Positions 8,241 through 16,003 of a DNA stretch of 58,868 bases are shown piece by piece. The position numbers were made by a program, and so were the translations under genes. The notes under the pieces are model-generated. The model was not told the DNA's origin. It worked only from the letters and a program-made list of their open reading frames with translations, and did not search any database. Numbering within the stretch: position 1 is the stretch's first letter; each line of letters starts with the position of its first letter. The stretch spans positions 1-58,868 of the IMG/VR virus record IMGVR_UViG_3300020438_000040; one strand, given 5' to 3'. The stretch comes from a virus.

Positions 8241-10767
8241 AATAAAGTGGAGCAAGGCTGTTGAGTTTAGTCGGGATTGTATATCTGGATTGCCTTGCCC
8301 AGACCTTGCGGAGGATCAATTCAAAGAAATAATTGAAAAAAACCAAAAGGGTGTTGATGAAGGGCAATTGAAGCAAGCTTTCTTTTTTAGAAGAATGGAT
8401 ATATTTACGGACCTGAATACATTGGTAGGTTCTGAGTCCTTGATGCCTAATACATCTTATGGAAACCACCAAATGGTTCAAACTGGAGACCTCAGTAATG
8501 ATGGTGAGGCCTTTCAAAATGCAGATGTTATAGATTTTTTTAATTATAGAAAAAATGAGAATCTAGGTCACCTGTCGGTATTTGAACACATATCTAATCC
8601 TGATCCAACTCGAGTGATTGGTCGAAAGAGGTTTTACTCACGGAGCGGTTGGCCAACGTCTTCGAAAGACTCTTGGAAACTTATGAGTAATAATTTTAGA
8701 ATATCCAAGGTAATAAAAAAAGAAGAATTTGATAATACCACCTCGGTGGGAAAAAAGTTTACATCCAAAAAATCAAGTATTGCTTTTCCCAAAAGCGTTA
8801 GTGAGTTCGGAATGGGCACTATAATATCCTTCACGGGAATAGACATTTCTTTTGAAGGAACGTATCAGGAGACAGCAAGAAGTGATGTACAAGTTAAAAT
8901 CAGAGCAACACTGAATAATTTTGATTTGTTGGAAAACTATTATGATTCCGACGGAGAATATATAGACTCTACCAGTGTTGATTTAGATAAGCACCTGAGG
9001 TTTTTAGATTTGTTTACACCGGCTGAATTGGATGAAGATAACCAAGGGATAATGCTGGAAGTATACACAACACATGCAAACGAAAACGGTGATGACCTAG
9101 AGACCCATAGAAAACCGCAGACAGATGCTAAATATTTATCATATCACAATTATTTAAAACTTGATCTTTATATTGTTGACCATACTTTAAGTTTCGATGA
9201 AGTAAACAATAAGGTAAATATAGAGATAGAGTACAGGGCTGGAGCAGATATGGGTGTCGTGAATAATCGCGTTGGTCCTAAGAACATATTATATGGGGAT
9301 GTTGAGCGAGAGAAGTTTCGCAAGATATTGATAAACTCACAATTCCTACTAGAGAAGAGATGCACTGAAAAATCTTCTGAGGAAATAGATAAAATAGCAG
9401 ACTTACGAAAAAAAGAATTTAAAGAACATATCGATTTGCGGATCCCTATGGTGAATCTTAACTTTGAAGACCCACTGAAGCCATATATAAAAAATTATAA
9501 TTTATCAGTAGGTGGGGCATCTGGTATATCCAAACTTGATTATAACTCATTTGCATACACAACCGGTTTTGATGATGATGTTATTTTTATGGGATTACAT
9601 GAGGCAAATGTATCAAGCGAGATGAAAACTTACCACTTTGTTACTCTTAGGAATTTGTTGGCTGATCTTATTCCCCAAGACCTACTTGATCACTACAAAG
9701 TTATGTTACCATTTGTTCCGATGAAAGTAAGGGGTTTCGGAGTTGATTCTTTTGGGTTCTATCTAGGGGATTTACCCATAGCAGTTGAGCTATTTGAGGA
9801 TTGGTTTAATAAAAAATATATTATTGAAAATGTATCTTACTTAGATGTTAAAACACTTGTTAAAGACATTATAATGAATTATGTTAACCCTTGCTTAAGA
9901 TTAAGTTCTTGGGATAATAACCAAAAAGTAGAACTTGCCACTTCCTCTTTTAATATGTTTGGAGAGTTTACTTATGATAATTCAACCGCAGACCCGCCGA
10001 CAATGAACAGCCCAAGAGTGAACGAAAAACTGTGGGGTAATGCTTCAGAAAGGGGTGCTGTAAAATTTGTACCAAAGATTCCAACCAATGATGCAGCAAA
10101 AGTTGTATCACAAGGAGACTTTGAAGACAAACATGGAAAAGACTATGTATTTATCAATGTCTATGTTGTTGAATCAGAAGACTTTTTAGCTGGTAAACTT
10201 CAGGGCGCAAATAGTATTAAAGATAAATTAGATATAATTTCTAATTATCGCACAGTTATTGAAGCAAAATCTCCTTATGGGCCATTCAAGTCACTAAAAC
10301 TATCAGCAAACAACACAGATTACCTTCGTGAGGTGAGACTAGAACAACAAGGCAAAACAGACATATCACAGTTAGGGAACGTTTATGATGCAACAGTAAC
10401 GACTTACCCGAACTGTCCAGATTTTAGATTCTTTCCCGGTGACTATGTGTATCTTTACGTACCAGATCTTGGCTTTGCTTCAGATACAGACAATCTAGCG
10501 TACAAACTAGGAATCGGTGGTCACCAAATAATAACTAATGTTGTCCATAAAATAGAATTAGAAGGTAGTGCAAAGATGTCTACCGAAGTCACTATGAGAT
10601 ATTGGAACAGTGGGGTCAAGAATCAGCACCAAAACAACCCATCGGCCTCTGGTTGTGTTGTTCGGTCATCTCCGGGTGATCCCGGGTACAGCCCTGTCTC
10701 AATTGAGCGCGACACTAGCGATGAATATGTAGACCCAAATGATAGCGGGTGGGGAGAACCTAAATAA
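8230..10767 (+). CDS. Large baseplate hub-like structural protein
   Basis: I place the start at the ATG at 8230 (845 residues) rather than the ATG at 8203, because 8203 lies deeper inside the upstream gene and the residues between look non-native. The C-terminal quarter has a strand pattern seen in tail hub proteins: FFPGDYVYLYVPD..., then GIGGHQIITNVVHKIELEGSAKMSTEVTMRYW, ending in a Ser/Pro/Gly-rich tail. Position after the LysM gene and size support a baseplate hub or spike-bearing role. No lysozyme motif was recognised. The overlap of its start with the LysM gene indicates coupled translation. Confidence 0.5.
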   Translation: MTTKIKWSKAVEFSRDCISGLPCPDLAEDQFKEIIEKNQKGVDEGQLKQAFFFRRMDIFTDLNTLVGSESLMPNTSYGNHQMVQTGDLSNDGEAFQNADVIDFFNYRKNENLGHLSVFEHISNPDPTRVIGRKRFYSRSGWPTSSKDSWKLMSNNFRISKVIKKEEFDNTTSVGKKFTSKKSSIAFPKSVSEFGMGTIISFTGIDISFEGTYQETARSDVQVKIRATLNNFDLLENYYDSDGEYIDSTSVDLDKHLRFLDLFTPAELDEDNQGIMLEVYTTHANENGDDLETHRKPQTDAKYLSYHNYLKLDLYIVDHTLSFDEVNNKVNIEIEYRAGADMGVVNNRVGPKNILYGDVEREKFRKILINSQFLLEKRCTEKSSEEIDKIADLRKKEFKEHIDLRIPMVNLNFEDPLKPYIKNYNLSVGGASGISKLDYNSFAYTTGFDDDVIFMGLHEANVSSEMKTYHFVTLRNLLADLIPQDLLDHYKVMLPFVPMKVRGFGVDSFGFYLGDLPIAVELFEDWFNKKYIIENVSYLDVKTLVKDIIMNYVNPCLRLSSWDNNQKVELATSSFNMFGEFTYDNSTADPPTMNSPRVNEKLWGNASERGAVKFVPKIPTNDAAKVVSQGDFEDKHGKDYVFINVYVVESEDFLAGKLQGANSIKDKLDIISNYRTVIEAKSPYGPFKSLKLSANNTDYLREVRLEQQGKTDISQLGNVYDATVTTYPNCPDFRFFPGDYVYLYVPDLGFASDTDNLAYKLGIGGHQIITNVVHKIELEGSAKMSTEVTMRYWNSGVKNQHQNNPSASGCVVRSSPGDPGYSPVSIERDTSDEYVDPNDSGWGEPK

Positions 10768-12074
10768 TGAGTACATTTGGAGCAAACAATAATAGTTCTG
10801 CAAGAACAGCATTCGAACAAAAGGTTAAGTTTAACACCGAAGCATATGCTGATGTTGATAACCAAAAAGGTATTGTTGAATTTAATTTCTTTGAGAAGAT
10901 CAGATATGGACACGTTAACACAAAAGGAGTCCCTATCATACCTCGAGAAGAACATATGCAGCCAATCATATACTCTAGTCAGTTTGCAGGAATTATCCTT
11001 GATTGTTGTGTTTATGGTGTTGAACAAATCTTAAAACATTTCCTCGATTGTATGCGGTTCGGCATAATCGAAGAGGATCAAATTACAGAGATAGCACCTA
11101 TTCAAGCATATACGCCCCCCATTCTTGAATATAGAAACGGTATCGTATCAAACTTAGATGCCTTTAACAAGCATATAGTTGATATGAACCTCTTAACAAA
11201 TATAAGCGATTTTGATCAATATGTCAAGAAGTTTCTTGATTATTTTAAAATAAATTATAAACAAATGAGACCCATGACTCTAGCAAAGCACTGCCTATCG
11301 AGGTTTGCGTCTCCTCTCGAAACTGGTTTAGCTGTAAAGTTTTTCCCAACAGTCTTTGATGTTGATCAAATTAAATATGATACTCTGATATCAAGTCCCA
11401 ACTTTCAAAAGTATGTTGATGCTTGTAGGAACTTTGGATTTTCTGTTGTTAAGCATACTCCGAACATGGTTATATTTGATATCAATTCTGCTGCAAATAT
11501 AATCCCTCTTCAGGAGAACAATATTACATCAATAGAGAACCTGTTCGAGACTAGGTATACTAACTCTATGGATTCTTCTATCTCCACCCTCAAGGCCCAA
11601 ATGATTAAAGGATATAATCGACTTGTCGACATAAAACAAGTTACTTTGGTACCAAAACACTGTCGAGAGGGATTAGTATATAGAAAGCATGTATTACCAA
11701 AGTTTGATATTAATAATATAAATAATAATAATTATATAAATAATAATATTAATAATATATATATAACCTTTAGATATTATGAAGAACAGGAAAGAATGTC
11801 TATTGGTAAATTCAATCAGATTAAGAATAATGTAAAATTCTTTCAAAAAAGATTTGACAACGATTCAGTTCTAGGTTATATTAATGATGAGTTCCAAAAT
11901 CTTTATAAAGATGAAGAAAACAGTTACAATGATTTCATTCGAAGAGAAAGACAAAAAGAAATTCAAAAACTCGAAGATGAAACTCAAGCACAACTTACAG
12001 CCACAACGGTAGAGATTGAAGAACCAACAATACAAACCTCTCAGCCACAAGCAACTGATAGGGGAACATACTAG
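10767..12074 (+). CDS. Unknown protein at the end of the tail module, Asn-rich insert
   Basis: The 435-residue protein shows no family I recognise. Residues about 313-332 are almost entirely Asn/Ile/Tyr, coded by an AT-only low-complexity DNA stretch near 11705-11765. The last 60 residues are a Glu/Lys/Gln-rich helix followed by a Thr/Gln-rich tail. The ATG overlaps the stop of the hub-like gene by one base, so it is likely translated with the tail genes and may be a virion or assembly protein. The following polymerase gene starts 8 nt after its stop. Confidence 0.6.
   Translation: MSTFGANNNSSARTAFEQKVKFNTEAYADVDNQKGIVEFNFFEKIRYGHVNTKGVPIIPREEHMQPIIYSSQFAGIILDCCVYGVEQILKHFLDCMRFGIIEEDQITEIAPIQAYTPPILEYRNGIVSNLDAFNKHIVDMNLLTNISDFDQYVKKFLDYFKINYKQMRPMTLAKHCLSRFASPLETGLAVKFFPTVFDVDQIKYDTLISSPNFQKYVDACRNFGFSVVKHTPNMVIFDINSAANIIPLQENNITSIENLFETRYTNSMDSSISTLKAQMIKGYNRLVDIKQVTLVPKHCREGLVYRKHVLPKFDINNINNNNYINNNINNIYITFRYYEEQERMSIGKFNQIKNNVKFFQKRFDNDSVLGYINDEFQNLYKDEENSYNDFIRRERQKEIQKLEDETQAQLTATTVEIEEPTIQTSQPQATDRGTY
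11705..11765 (+). repeat. AT-only low-complexity stretch
   Basis: Runs of AATAAT and ATATAT, in frame, give an Asn/Ile-rich insert inside the unknown gene at 10767. It looks like expansion by replication slippage. Confidence 0.75.
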
Positions 12075-12082
12075 GAGGACAT

Positions 12083-13285
12083 ATGACATTCCAAATTATG
12101 GATGATAAAAAAGATTGCGCAGGAGTTTACGTTGATGGAAAATTTATTTACGACAGAATACCCGACAATATTGATGGTACTTGGGGCTATTCTGATCACC
12201 TTCGAGACCGGCACATTCAATATGCTTACTTATGGACATTGGGATCTAGGATATCCGATATTTGCCCAGAACATCTTAAAGCCAGATGGGAATCCAGAGA
12301 AAAGAAAATAAGATCTCACTTCAAGTCGTTACAAACAGTCAAAATAAACTTCGACGATGTGTGCTTTTTTGATTTAATCCCAGACAAGCAATTAGAGCAT
12401 TATTTCCAGACTAAGAACGAAATATGCGATTGGGTTTTTGCTAACGTTGACAAGCCAACACACTACGGCCTACTGCATGACGGTTATATAACAATACAAA
12501 ATCTTCAAAAACGTGCCCTACATATCAATAAACACAAATTATTTCGATATTCCCAAAAGGATATGAAAGCAAGGAGTTTATGGAACTGGATAAAGGGTCG
12601 ACAAGAAGTATACGTTAAATACAACCTCTTTGGTAGCGTTACAGGACGCTTAACAACGACGGAGGGGTCATTCCCCATAATGAATCTTAAAACGGAATTA
12701 AAGGACATTGTCGAGCCCAAATGGGACTGTTTTTTGGAACTTGATTTTAATGCCGCCGAGATAAGAACAATGATTTCCCTAATGGGACAAAAACAACCAC
12801 AGGAGGATATTCATGAGTGGAACATCAAAAATATATTCAAACAAGACATCACAAGAGCAGAGGCAAAACAAAAGTTTTTTGCTTGGCTCTATAACTCGGA
12901 AAACAAAACTATCGATTCTGAATTCTATAGCAAAAGCGATCTCGTCGAAAAGTTTTATTGCGAAGAACAAAAAGAAATACGAACCCCTTTTGGTAGAAGG
13001 ACAGCTTGTGATAGATTTCACGCGCTCAACTACTTGTTGCAATCTGCTTCCTCCGATAACTGTCTTGACCGCGTCAACAAAATTGAAAAATTCTTAACAG
13101 GGAGAAAAAGTTATGTCGCCTTTACTATACACGATTGTGTTATTATCGACCTTCATGGGGACGATAGGGATCTCATTCCACATATCAGACAAATTTTCGA
13201 AGATACTAAACTTGGGCAGTTCAAATCGTCATGTCATATCGGAAAAAACTTCGGAGACATGCGAGAATTCAAGTGGAAAAATTAA
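12083..13285 (+). CDS. Compact family A DNA polymerase
   Basis: The 400-residue protein has the family A polymerase motifs in order: GSVTGRLTT (motif 1, near residue 184), LDFNAAEIRTM (motif A, near residue 220), R-x3-K-x3-F-x3-Y in RAEAKQKFFAWLY (motif B, with spacing identical to Klenow Arg754/Lys758/Phe762/Tyr766), and IHD (motif C). It is much shorter than T7 or E. coli Pol I, and I see no 3'-5' exonuclease motifs, so proofreading would need another protein. A DnaE-type polymerase is encoded at 42088. GGAGG is 4 nt upstream of the ATG, the standard spacing of this genome. Confidence 0.9.
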   Translation: MTFQIMDDKKDCAGVYVDGKFIYDRIPDNIDGTWGYSDHLRDRHIQYAYLWTLGSRISDICPEHLKARWESREKKIRSHFKSLQTVKINFDDVCFFDLIPDKQLEHYFQTKNEICDWVFANVDKPTHYGLLHDGYITIQNLQKRALHINKHKLFRYSQKDMKARSLWNWIKGRQEVYVKYNLFGSVTGRLTTTEGSFPIMNLKTELKDIVEPKWDCFLELDFNAAEIRTMISLMGQKQPQEDIHEWNIKNIFKQDITRAEAKQKFFAWLYNSENKTIDSEFYSKSDLVEKFYCEEQKEIRTPFGRRTACDRFHALNYLLQSASSDNCLDRVNKIEKFLTGRKSYVAFTIHDCVIIDLHGDDRDLIPHIRQIFEDTKLGQFKSSCHIGKNFGDMREFKWKN

Positions 13286-13485
13286 GTAATGGCGATCTTG
13301 TTGTTACTTTACCTAAGGTCGAAGGTATCAAGGCCGTTGCGAGACATCTTCGACGAGGTATGATAGGGCTCATTGTTGATCATAGTGCTAGATTCAATGA
13401 TGTTGTCGTATACGGAGTAACGATCGATGGAAACACTTATTGGCTATTTGAAGATGAAATAAAACCACTGGAGAAAAAATGTTAA
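13231..13485 (+). CDS. Small SH3/KOW-like protein
   Basis: Up to 84 residues; the core VKL...GDLVVTLPKV...RRGMIGLIVD...VVYGVTIDGNTYWLFEDEI resembles the small beta-barrel proteins found several times in this window. The ATG at 13231 lies inside the polymerase gene and has a poor ribosome site; GTG 13273 is an alternative that starts right before the conserved part. It ends 7 nt inside the next gene. Function unknown. Confidence 0.6.
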   Translation: MSYRKKLRRHARIQVEKLSNGDLVVTLPKVEGIKAVARHLRRGMIGLIVDHSARFNDVVVYGVTIDGNTYWLFEDEIKPLEKKC

Positions 13486-14291
13486 TTATAGGACTCGGAC
13501 AAGCAGGTTGCAATATAGCAGAACTGTTCAAGCAACATAAACAATACGAAGTTGTTCTTCTTGATGAAGGAAAAGGAATCAAGAAAAACGATTCAGTTGA
13601 AGGATATGACTCAATAGATTATAAACCTCGACGTAAGGCTATCAAATCGGCCACTGAGGGCGTTCTTTTTGTTTGTGGTAGTGGTAAGATAGCGGGAGCC
13701 TCTCTGCGCGTTCTAGAGGCTCTGAAGCACGCTAAAATGACTGTTGTATATATCTATCCTGACCTTGAGTTTGCATCCGACATTGAGCGGAGAAGAAATA
13801 AGGTTCACTTCAATGTACTACAGGAATTTACTCGCTCTGGATTGATACACGAAATGCTTTTATTGGACAACAAAACGATGGCTGATTTAACACCAGCAGG
13901 AACAGTGTACGATTTCTATAAAAATATCAATTATCTTGTGTATTCAACAATTCATACCTTAAATTATTGTGCGAACGTGAAGCCTGAATTCACATCAACG
14001 CATACACCAAAGGAAATCAGTCGTATATCGACGATTGGATATGCAAAATTTGAAGAAGATGAAGAAAAGCTGTACTTTCCACTTGACAACATCACGGAGA
14101 CGTGTTATATTATTAACATAAATGAAGAAGAACTCGCTAATGATGTTTCAATTATGCCTAATGTAAAAGGAATGGTTCGAGACAATAAGAAATTAGAAAG
14201 AGATACTTCATTTTCAATTTGGTCCACAACTGAGGGCACAAACTATTATTATGCGAGGCATTACACGCATTTTGTTCAAGAAAAAACTTGA
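13479..14291 (+). CDS. Divergent tubulin/FtsZ-like protein
   Basis: The 270-residue protein opens with IIGLGQAGCNIAELF (residues 3-17), close to the T1 loop of FtsZ and tubulin (GQAG is the tubulin form). At residues 62-76, LFVCGSGKIAGASLR occupies the place of the GGGTGxG T4 loop, with most glycines lost. Next come MTVVYIYPDLEF...RRR and LLLDNKTM, matching the order of FtsZ TVAVVTKPF.F..KR and IPNDKL. The T7-loop region (near residue 170, PEFTSTHT) lacks the catalytic Asp pattern NxDFAD. Phage tubulins (PhuZ, TubZ) move or centre DNA; here the altered T4 and T7 loops suggest a changed or lost GTPase cycle. Homology is my alignment by eye. Confidence 0.68.
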   Translation: MLIIGLGQAGCNIAELFKQHKQYEVVLLDEGKGIKKNDSVEGYDSIDYKPRRKAIKSATEGVLFVCGSGKIAGASLRVLEALKHAKMTVVYIYPDLEFASDIERRRNKVHFNVLQEFTRSGLIHEMLLLDNKTMADLTPAGTVYDFYKNINYLVYSTIHTLNYCANVKPEFTSTHTPKEISRISTIGYAKFEEDEEKLYFPLDNITETCYIININEEELANDVSIMPNVKGMVRDNKKLERDTSFSIWSTTEGTNYYYARHYTHFVQEKT

Positions 14292-14316
14292 CAAGTTAAC
14301 CACAACACGTTATATT
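14288..14316 (+). promoter_or_regulatory. Sigma70-like promoter for ORF 14346
   Basis: TTGACA, 17 nt, TATATT. The stop codon of the FtsZ-like gene (TGA, 14289-14291) is inside the -35 box. Confidence 0.85.
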
Positions 14317-14345
14317 ATAAGTATAATACAAAACAAGGAGATAAA

Positions 14346-14423
14346 ATGGGATTAATATTCGCAACAGTAATATTCATTTTTGCATTCACTTGGTTCTGGA
14401 TGTGGGTTCACGAAAAATTTTAA
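14346..14423 (+). CDS. Very small membrane peptide
   Basis: Twenty-five residues, almost all in one hydrophobic helix (LIFATVIFIFAFTWFWMW) ending in a charged tail. It has its own promoter and an AAGGAG site 6 nt upstream, which supports a real gene despite its size. Likely a single-pass inner membrane peptide; function unknown. Confidence 0.65.
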   Translation: MGLIFATVIFIFAFTWFWMWVHEKF

Positions 14424-14431
14424 ATAAATAC

Positions 14432-14460
14432 TTGACAACCTGATTATAGAAGGTTATATT
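14432..14460 (+). promoter_or_regulatory. Sigma70-like promoter for ORF 14491
   Basis: TTGACA, 17 nt ending in GT, TATATT. Same form as the other fifteen sites. Confidence 0.85.
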
Positions 14461-14490
14461 ATATAAACAATAGAGAAGCAAGGAGATGAA

Positions 14491-14589
14491 ATGCTTAGTT
14501 TAATGTTATTCACACTTATTGGGTGTGGCGAAAAAGAAGAAGAATCAAGCGACACAGCATCCGCTGTCGAAGCTTCTGAAGAAAGTTAA
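14491..14589 (+). CDS. Tiny putative lipoprotein
   Basis: Thirty-two residues: a short hydrophobic signal ending in the lipobox LIGC (Cys12) followed by an acidic Glu/Ser-rich tail. Its own promoter and AAGGAG ribosome site support expression. Lipidation at Cys12 would anchor an about 21-residue acidic peptide to a host membrane. A role in host surface modification or exclusion of other phages is possible but unproven. Confidence 0.62.
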   Translation: MLSLMLFTLIGCGEKEEESSDTASAVEASEES

Positions 14590-14598
14590 GATAATCAC

Positions 14599-14627
14599 TT
14601 GACAACTTAACCGTAATGGGTTATATT
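14599..14627 (+). promoter_or_regulatory. Sigma70-like promoter for ORF 14656
   Basis: TTGACA, 17 nt ending in GT, TATATT. Confidence 0.85.
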
Positions 14628-14655
14628 ATTATATGTTCAACACAAAGGAGTTAAT

Positions 14656-14910
14656 ATGAGCATCACGCAGCAGTTCACGGTATATACCGGCACATTCGTA
14701 AACCAAACTGGTTTTCAACGACAAATGAGATTCATCAAAGTATCGGATTTCCCTTCATCAGTAACAAGTCGCTTTAAAAGCACTCGTAATCTGCAACAAG
14801 GGTACGAGACAGTATATGATGTAGATCTCGGAAAATATAGGACTTTCAACTATAACACAATGGTTGGTCAGTTGTCCTCAACGACTAGCAATGTAACTAT
14901 TGCAGTCTAA
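14656..14910 (+). CDS. Small conserved-looking protein of unknown function
   Basis: Eighty-four residues, beta-rich by appearance, with Thr/Ser/Gln-rich ends and a central MRFIKVSDFPSSVTSRFKS segment. AAGGAG precedes the ATG, and a dedicated promoter lies 28 nt upstream. I recognise no family. It belongs to a run of three tiny genes with individual promoters between the FtsZ-like gene and the ssDNA-binding protein, which suggests host-takeover type genes. Confidence 0.65.
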   Translation: MSITQQFTVYTGTFVNQTGFQRQMRFIKVSDFPSSVTSRFKSTRNLQQGYETVYDVDLGKYRTFNYNTMVGQLSSTTSNVTIAV

Positions 14911-14963
14911 CCCCCCCTCATAGGTTTTGCTCATTTTTCCTTAAAAAATGTTCACTTTTTTAC

Positions 14964-14992
14964 TTGACAAAGTTTAAAATATATGTTATATT
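14964..14992 (+). promoter_or_regulatory. Sigma70-like promoter for the ssDNA-binding protein gene
   Basis: TTGACA, 17 nt ending in GT, TATATT. It gives a leader of about 85 nt, longer than at the other promoters. Confidence 0.85.
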
Positions 14993-15031
14993 ATAACTGT
15001 AAGTAAATATTCAAACACAAAGACAAATTAA

Positions 15032-15053
15032 CGGTAAGGTTGAAACCCTGCCG
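15032..15053 (+). promoter_or_regulatory. Imperfect hairpin in the ssDNA-binding protein leader
   Basis: CGGTAAGGTT can fold on AACCCTGCCG with one mismatch and one G-U pair. T4 gene 32 is autoregulated through a leader structure, so this may be an equivalent operator; that is inference only. Confidence 0.3.
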
Positions 15054-15085
15054 TATATAATAGCAACTACAAGGAGAACTTAATC

Positions 15086-15853
15086 ATGGCTATTGATATT
15101 GAAGCGATGCGAGCCAAACTAAATGCATCTAAAACTGGTAGAAAAGGTCAAACTAATAATACGAAATGGAGACCAACTCAAGGAGACCAAACCATTCGTA
15201 TACTTCCTACATCAGACGGTGACCCGTTTAAGGAATTTCACTTTCATTATAATGTAGGCAAAAATCCCGGAATTCTATGTCCTAAGAAAAATCATGGAGA
15301 AGACTGTCCAATCTGTGATTTTGCGTCCAAACTGTGGCGTGAAGGAGTTGAAGGTGACGATAATTCATTAAAGAACGAAGCAAAGAAGCTATTTGTTCGT
15401 AAGCGTTATTATTCTCCGATACTTGTTCGAGGAAATGAATCTGAAGGAGTAAAAGTTTGGTCTTATGGAAAGACTGCGTATGAAACATTGCTGGGTTATG
15501 TCCTCGACCCTGACTATGGTGATATTACAGATGCTGAAACTGGAACTGATATTGTATTAAATTATGATGTTCCCGGCACACCCGGTTCTTTCCCTAAGAC
15601 CACCCTAAAACCTCGTCGACGTCCGAGTATATTATGCGATGAGTCTGTCGCTGATTGCGATCAATTGATAGAATCTATTCCTGATATTGGCGGTCTTTTC
15701 GAAAGAAAGACAACAGAAGACATTCAAGCAATACTTGACGATTTCTTGTCTACCGACACGTCCTCCGAAAGTAGATCGACTGAAACAACCAAGTATTCGA
15801 AAAATAACTCGAATGTTGACGAGGAATTTAAAAAATTCATGAACGACGGTTAA
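15086..15853 (+). CDS. Single-stranded DNA-binding protein, gp32-like
   Basis: The 255-residue protein has the gp32 organisation: a basic N-terminal LAST-like segment (residues 8-25), a core with a zinc site formed by C...H..C..C (CPKKNHGEDCPIC near residues 66-78), an Arg/Lys-rich DNA groove region (FVRKRYYSPILV), and an acidic/Ser-rich C-terminal tail ending in DEEFKKFMNDG. Such proteins coat single strands and coordinate polymerase, helicase and UvsX. It has its own promoter, a long leader and a terminator directly downstream, so it is a single-gene unit likely made in large amounts. Confidence 0.85.
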   Translation: MAIDIEAMRAKLNASKTGRKGQTNNTKWRPTQGDQTIRILPTSDGDPFKEFHFHYNVGKNPGILCPKKNHGEDCPICDFASKLWREGVEGDDNSLKNEAKKLFVRKRYYSPILVRGNESEGVKVWSYGKTAYETLLGYVLDPDYGDITDAETGTDIVLNYDVPGTPGSFPKTTLKPRRRPSILCDESVADCDQLIESIPDIGGLFERKTTEDIQAILDDFLSTDTSSESRSTETTKYSKNNSNVDEEFKKFMNDG

Positions 15854-15881
15854 GTCGTAGTCCTCCTGTGTTGAAAGGGTC

Positions 15882-15917
15882 GCCGTCCACCCTAGAAAGA
15901 AAGGGCGGCATTTTTTT
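15882..15917 (+). terminator. Rho-independent terminator after the ssDNA-binding protein gene
   Basis: GCCGTCC (15882-15888) pairs with GGGCGGC (15903-15909), with one G-U pair, followed by seven T. Confidence 0.85.
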
Positions 15918-16003
15918 AATGATTATGATACTCTATTGATGTTTAGAAAGAGTATTGTAATCCGTCAAACCGAACGAATCGGAAAAAATAGGAAAAAATA
16001 AAA

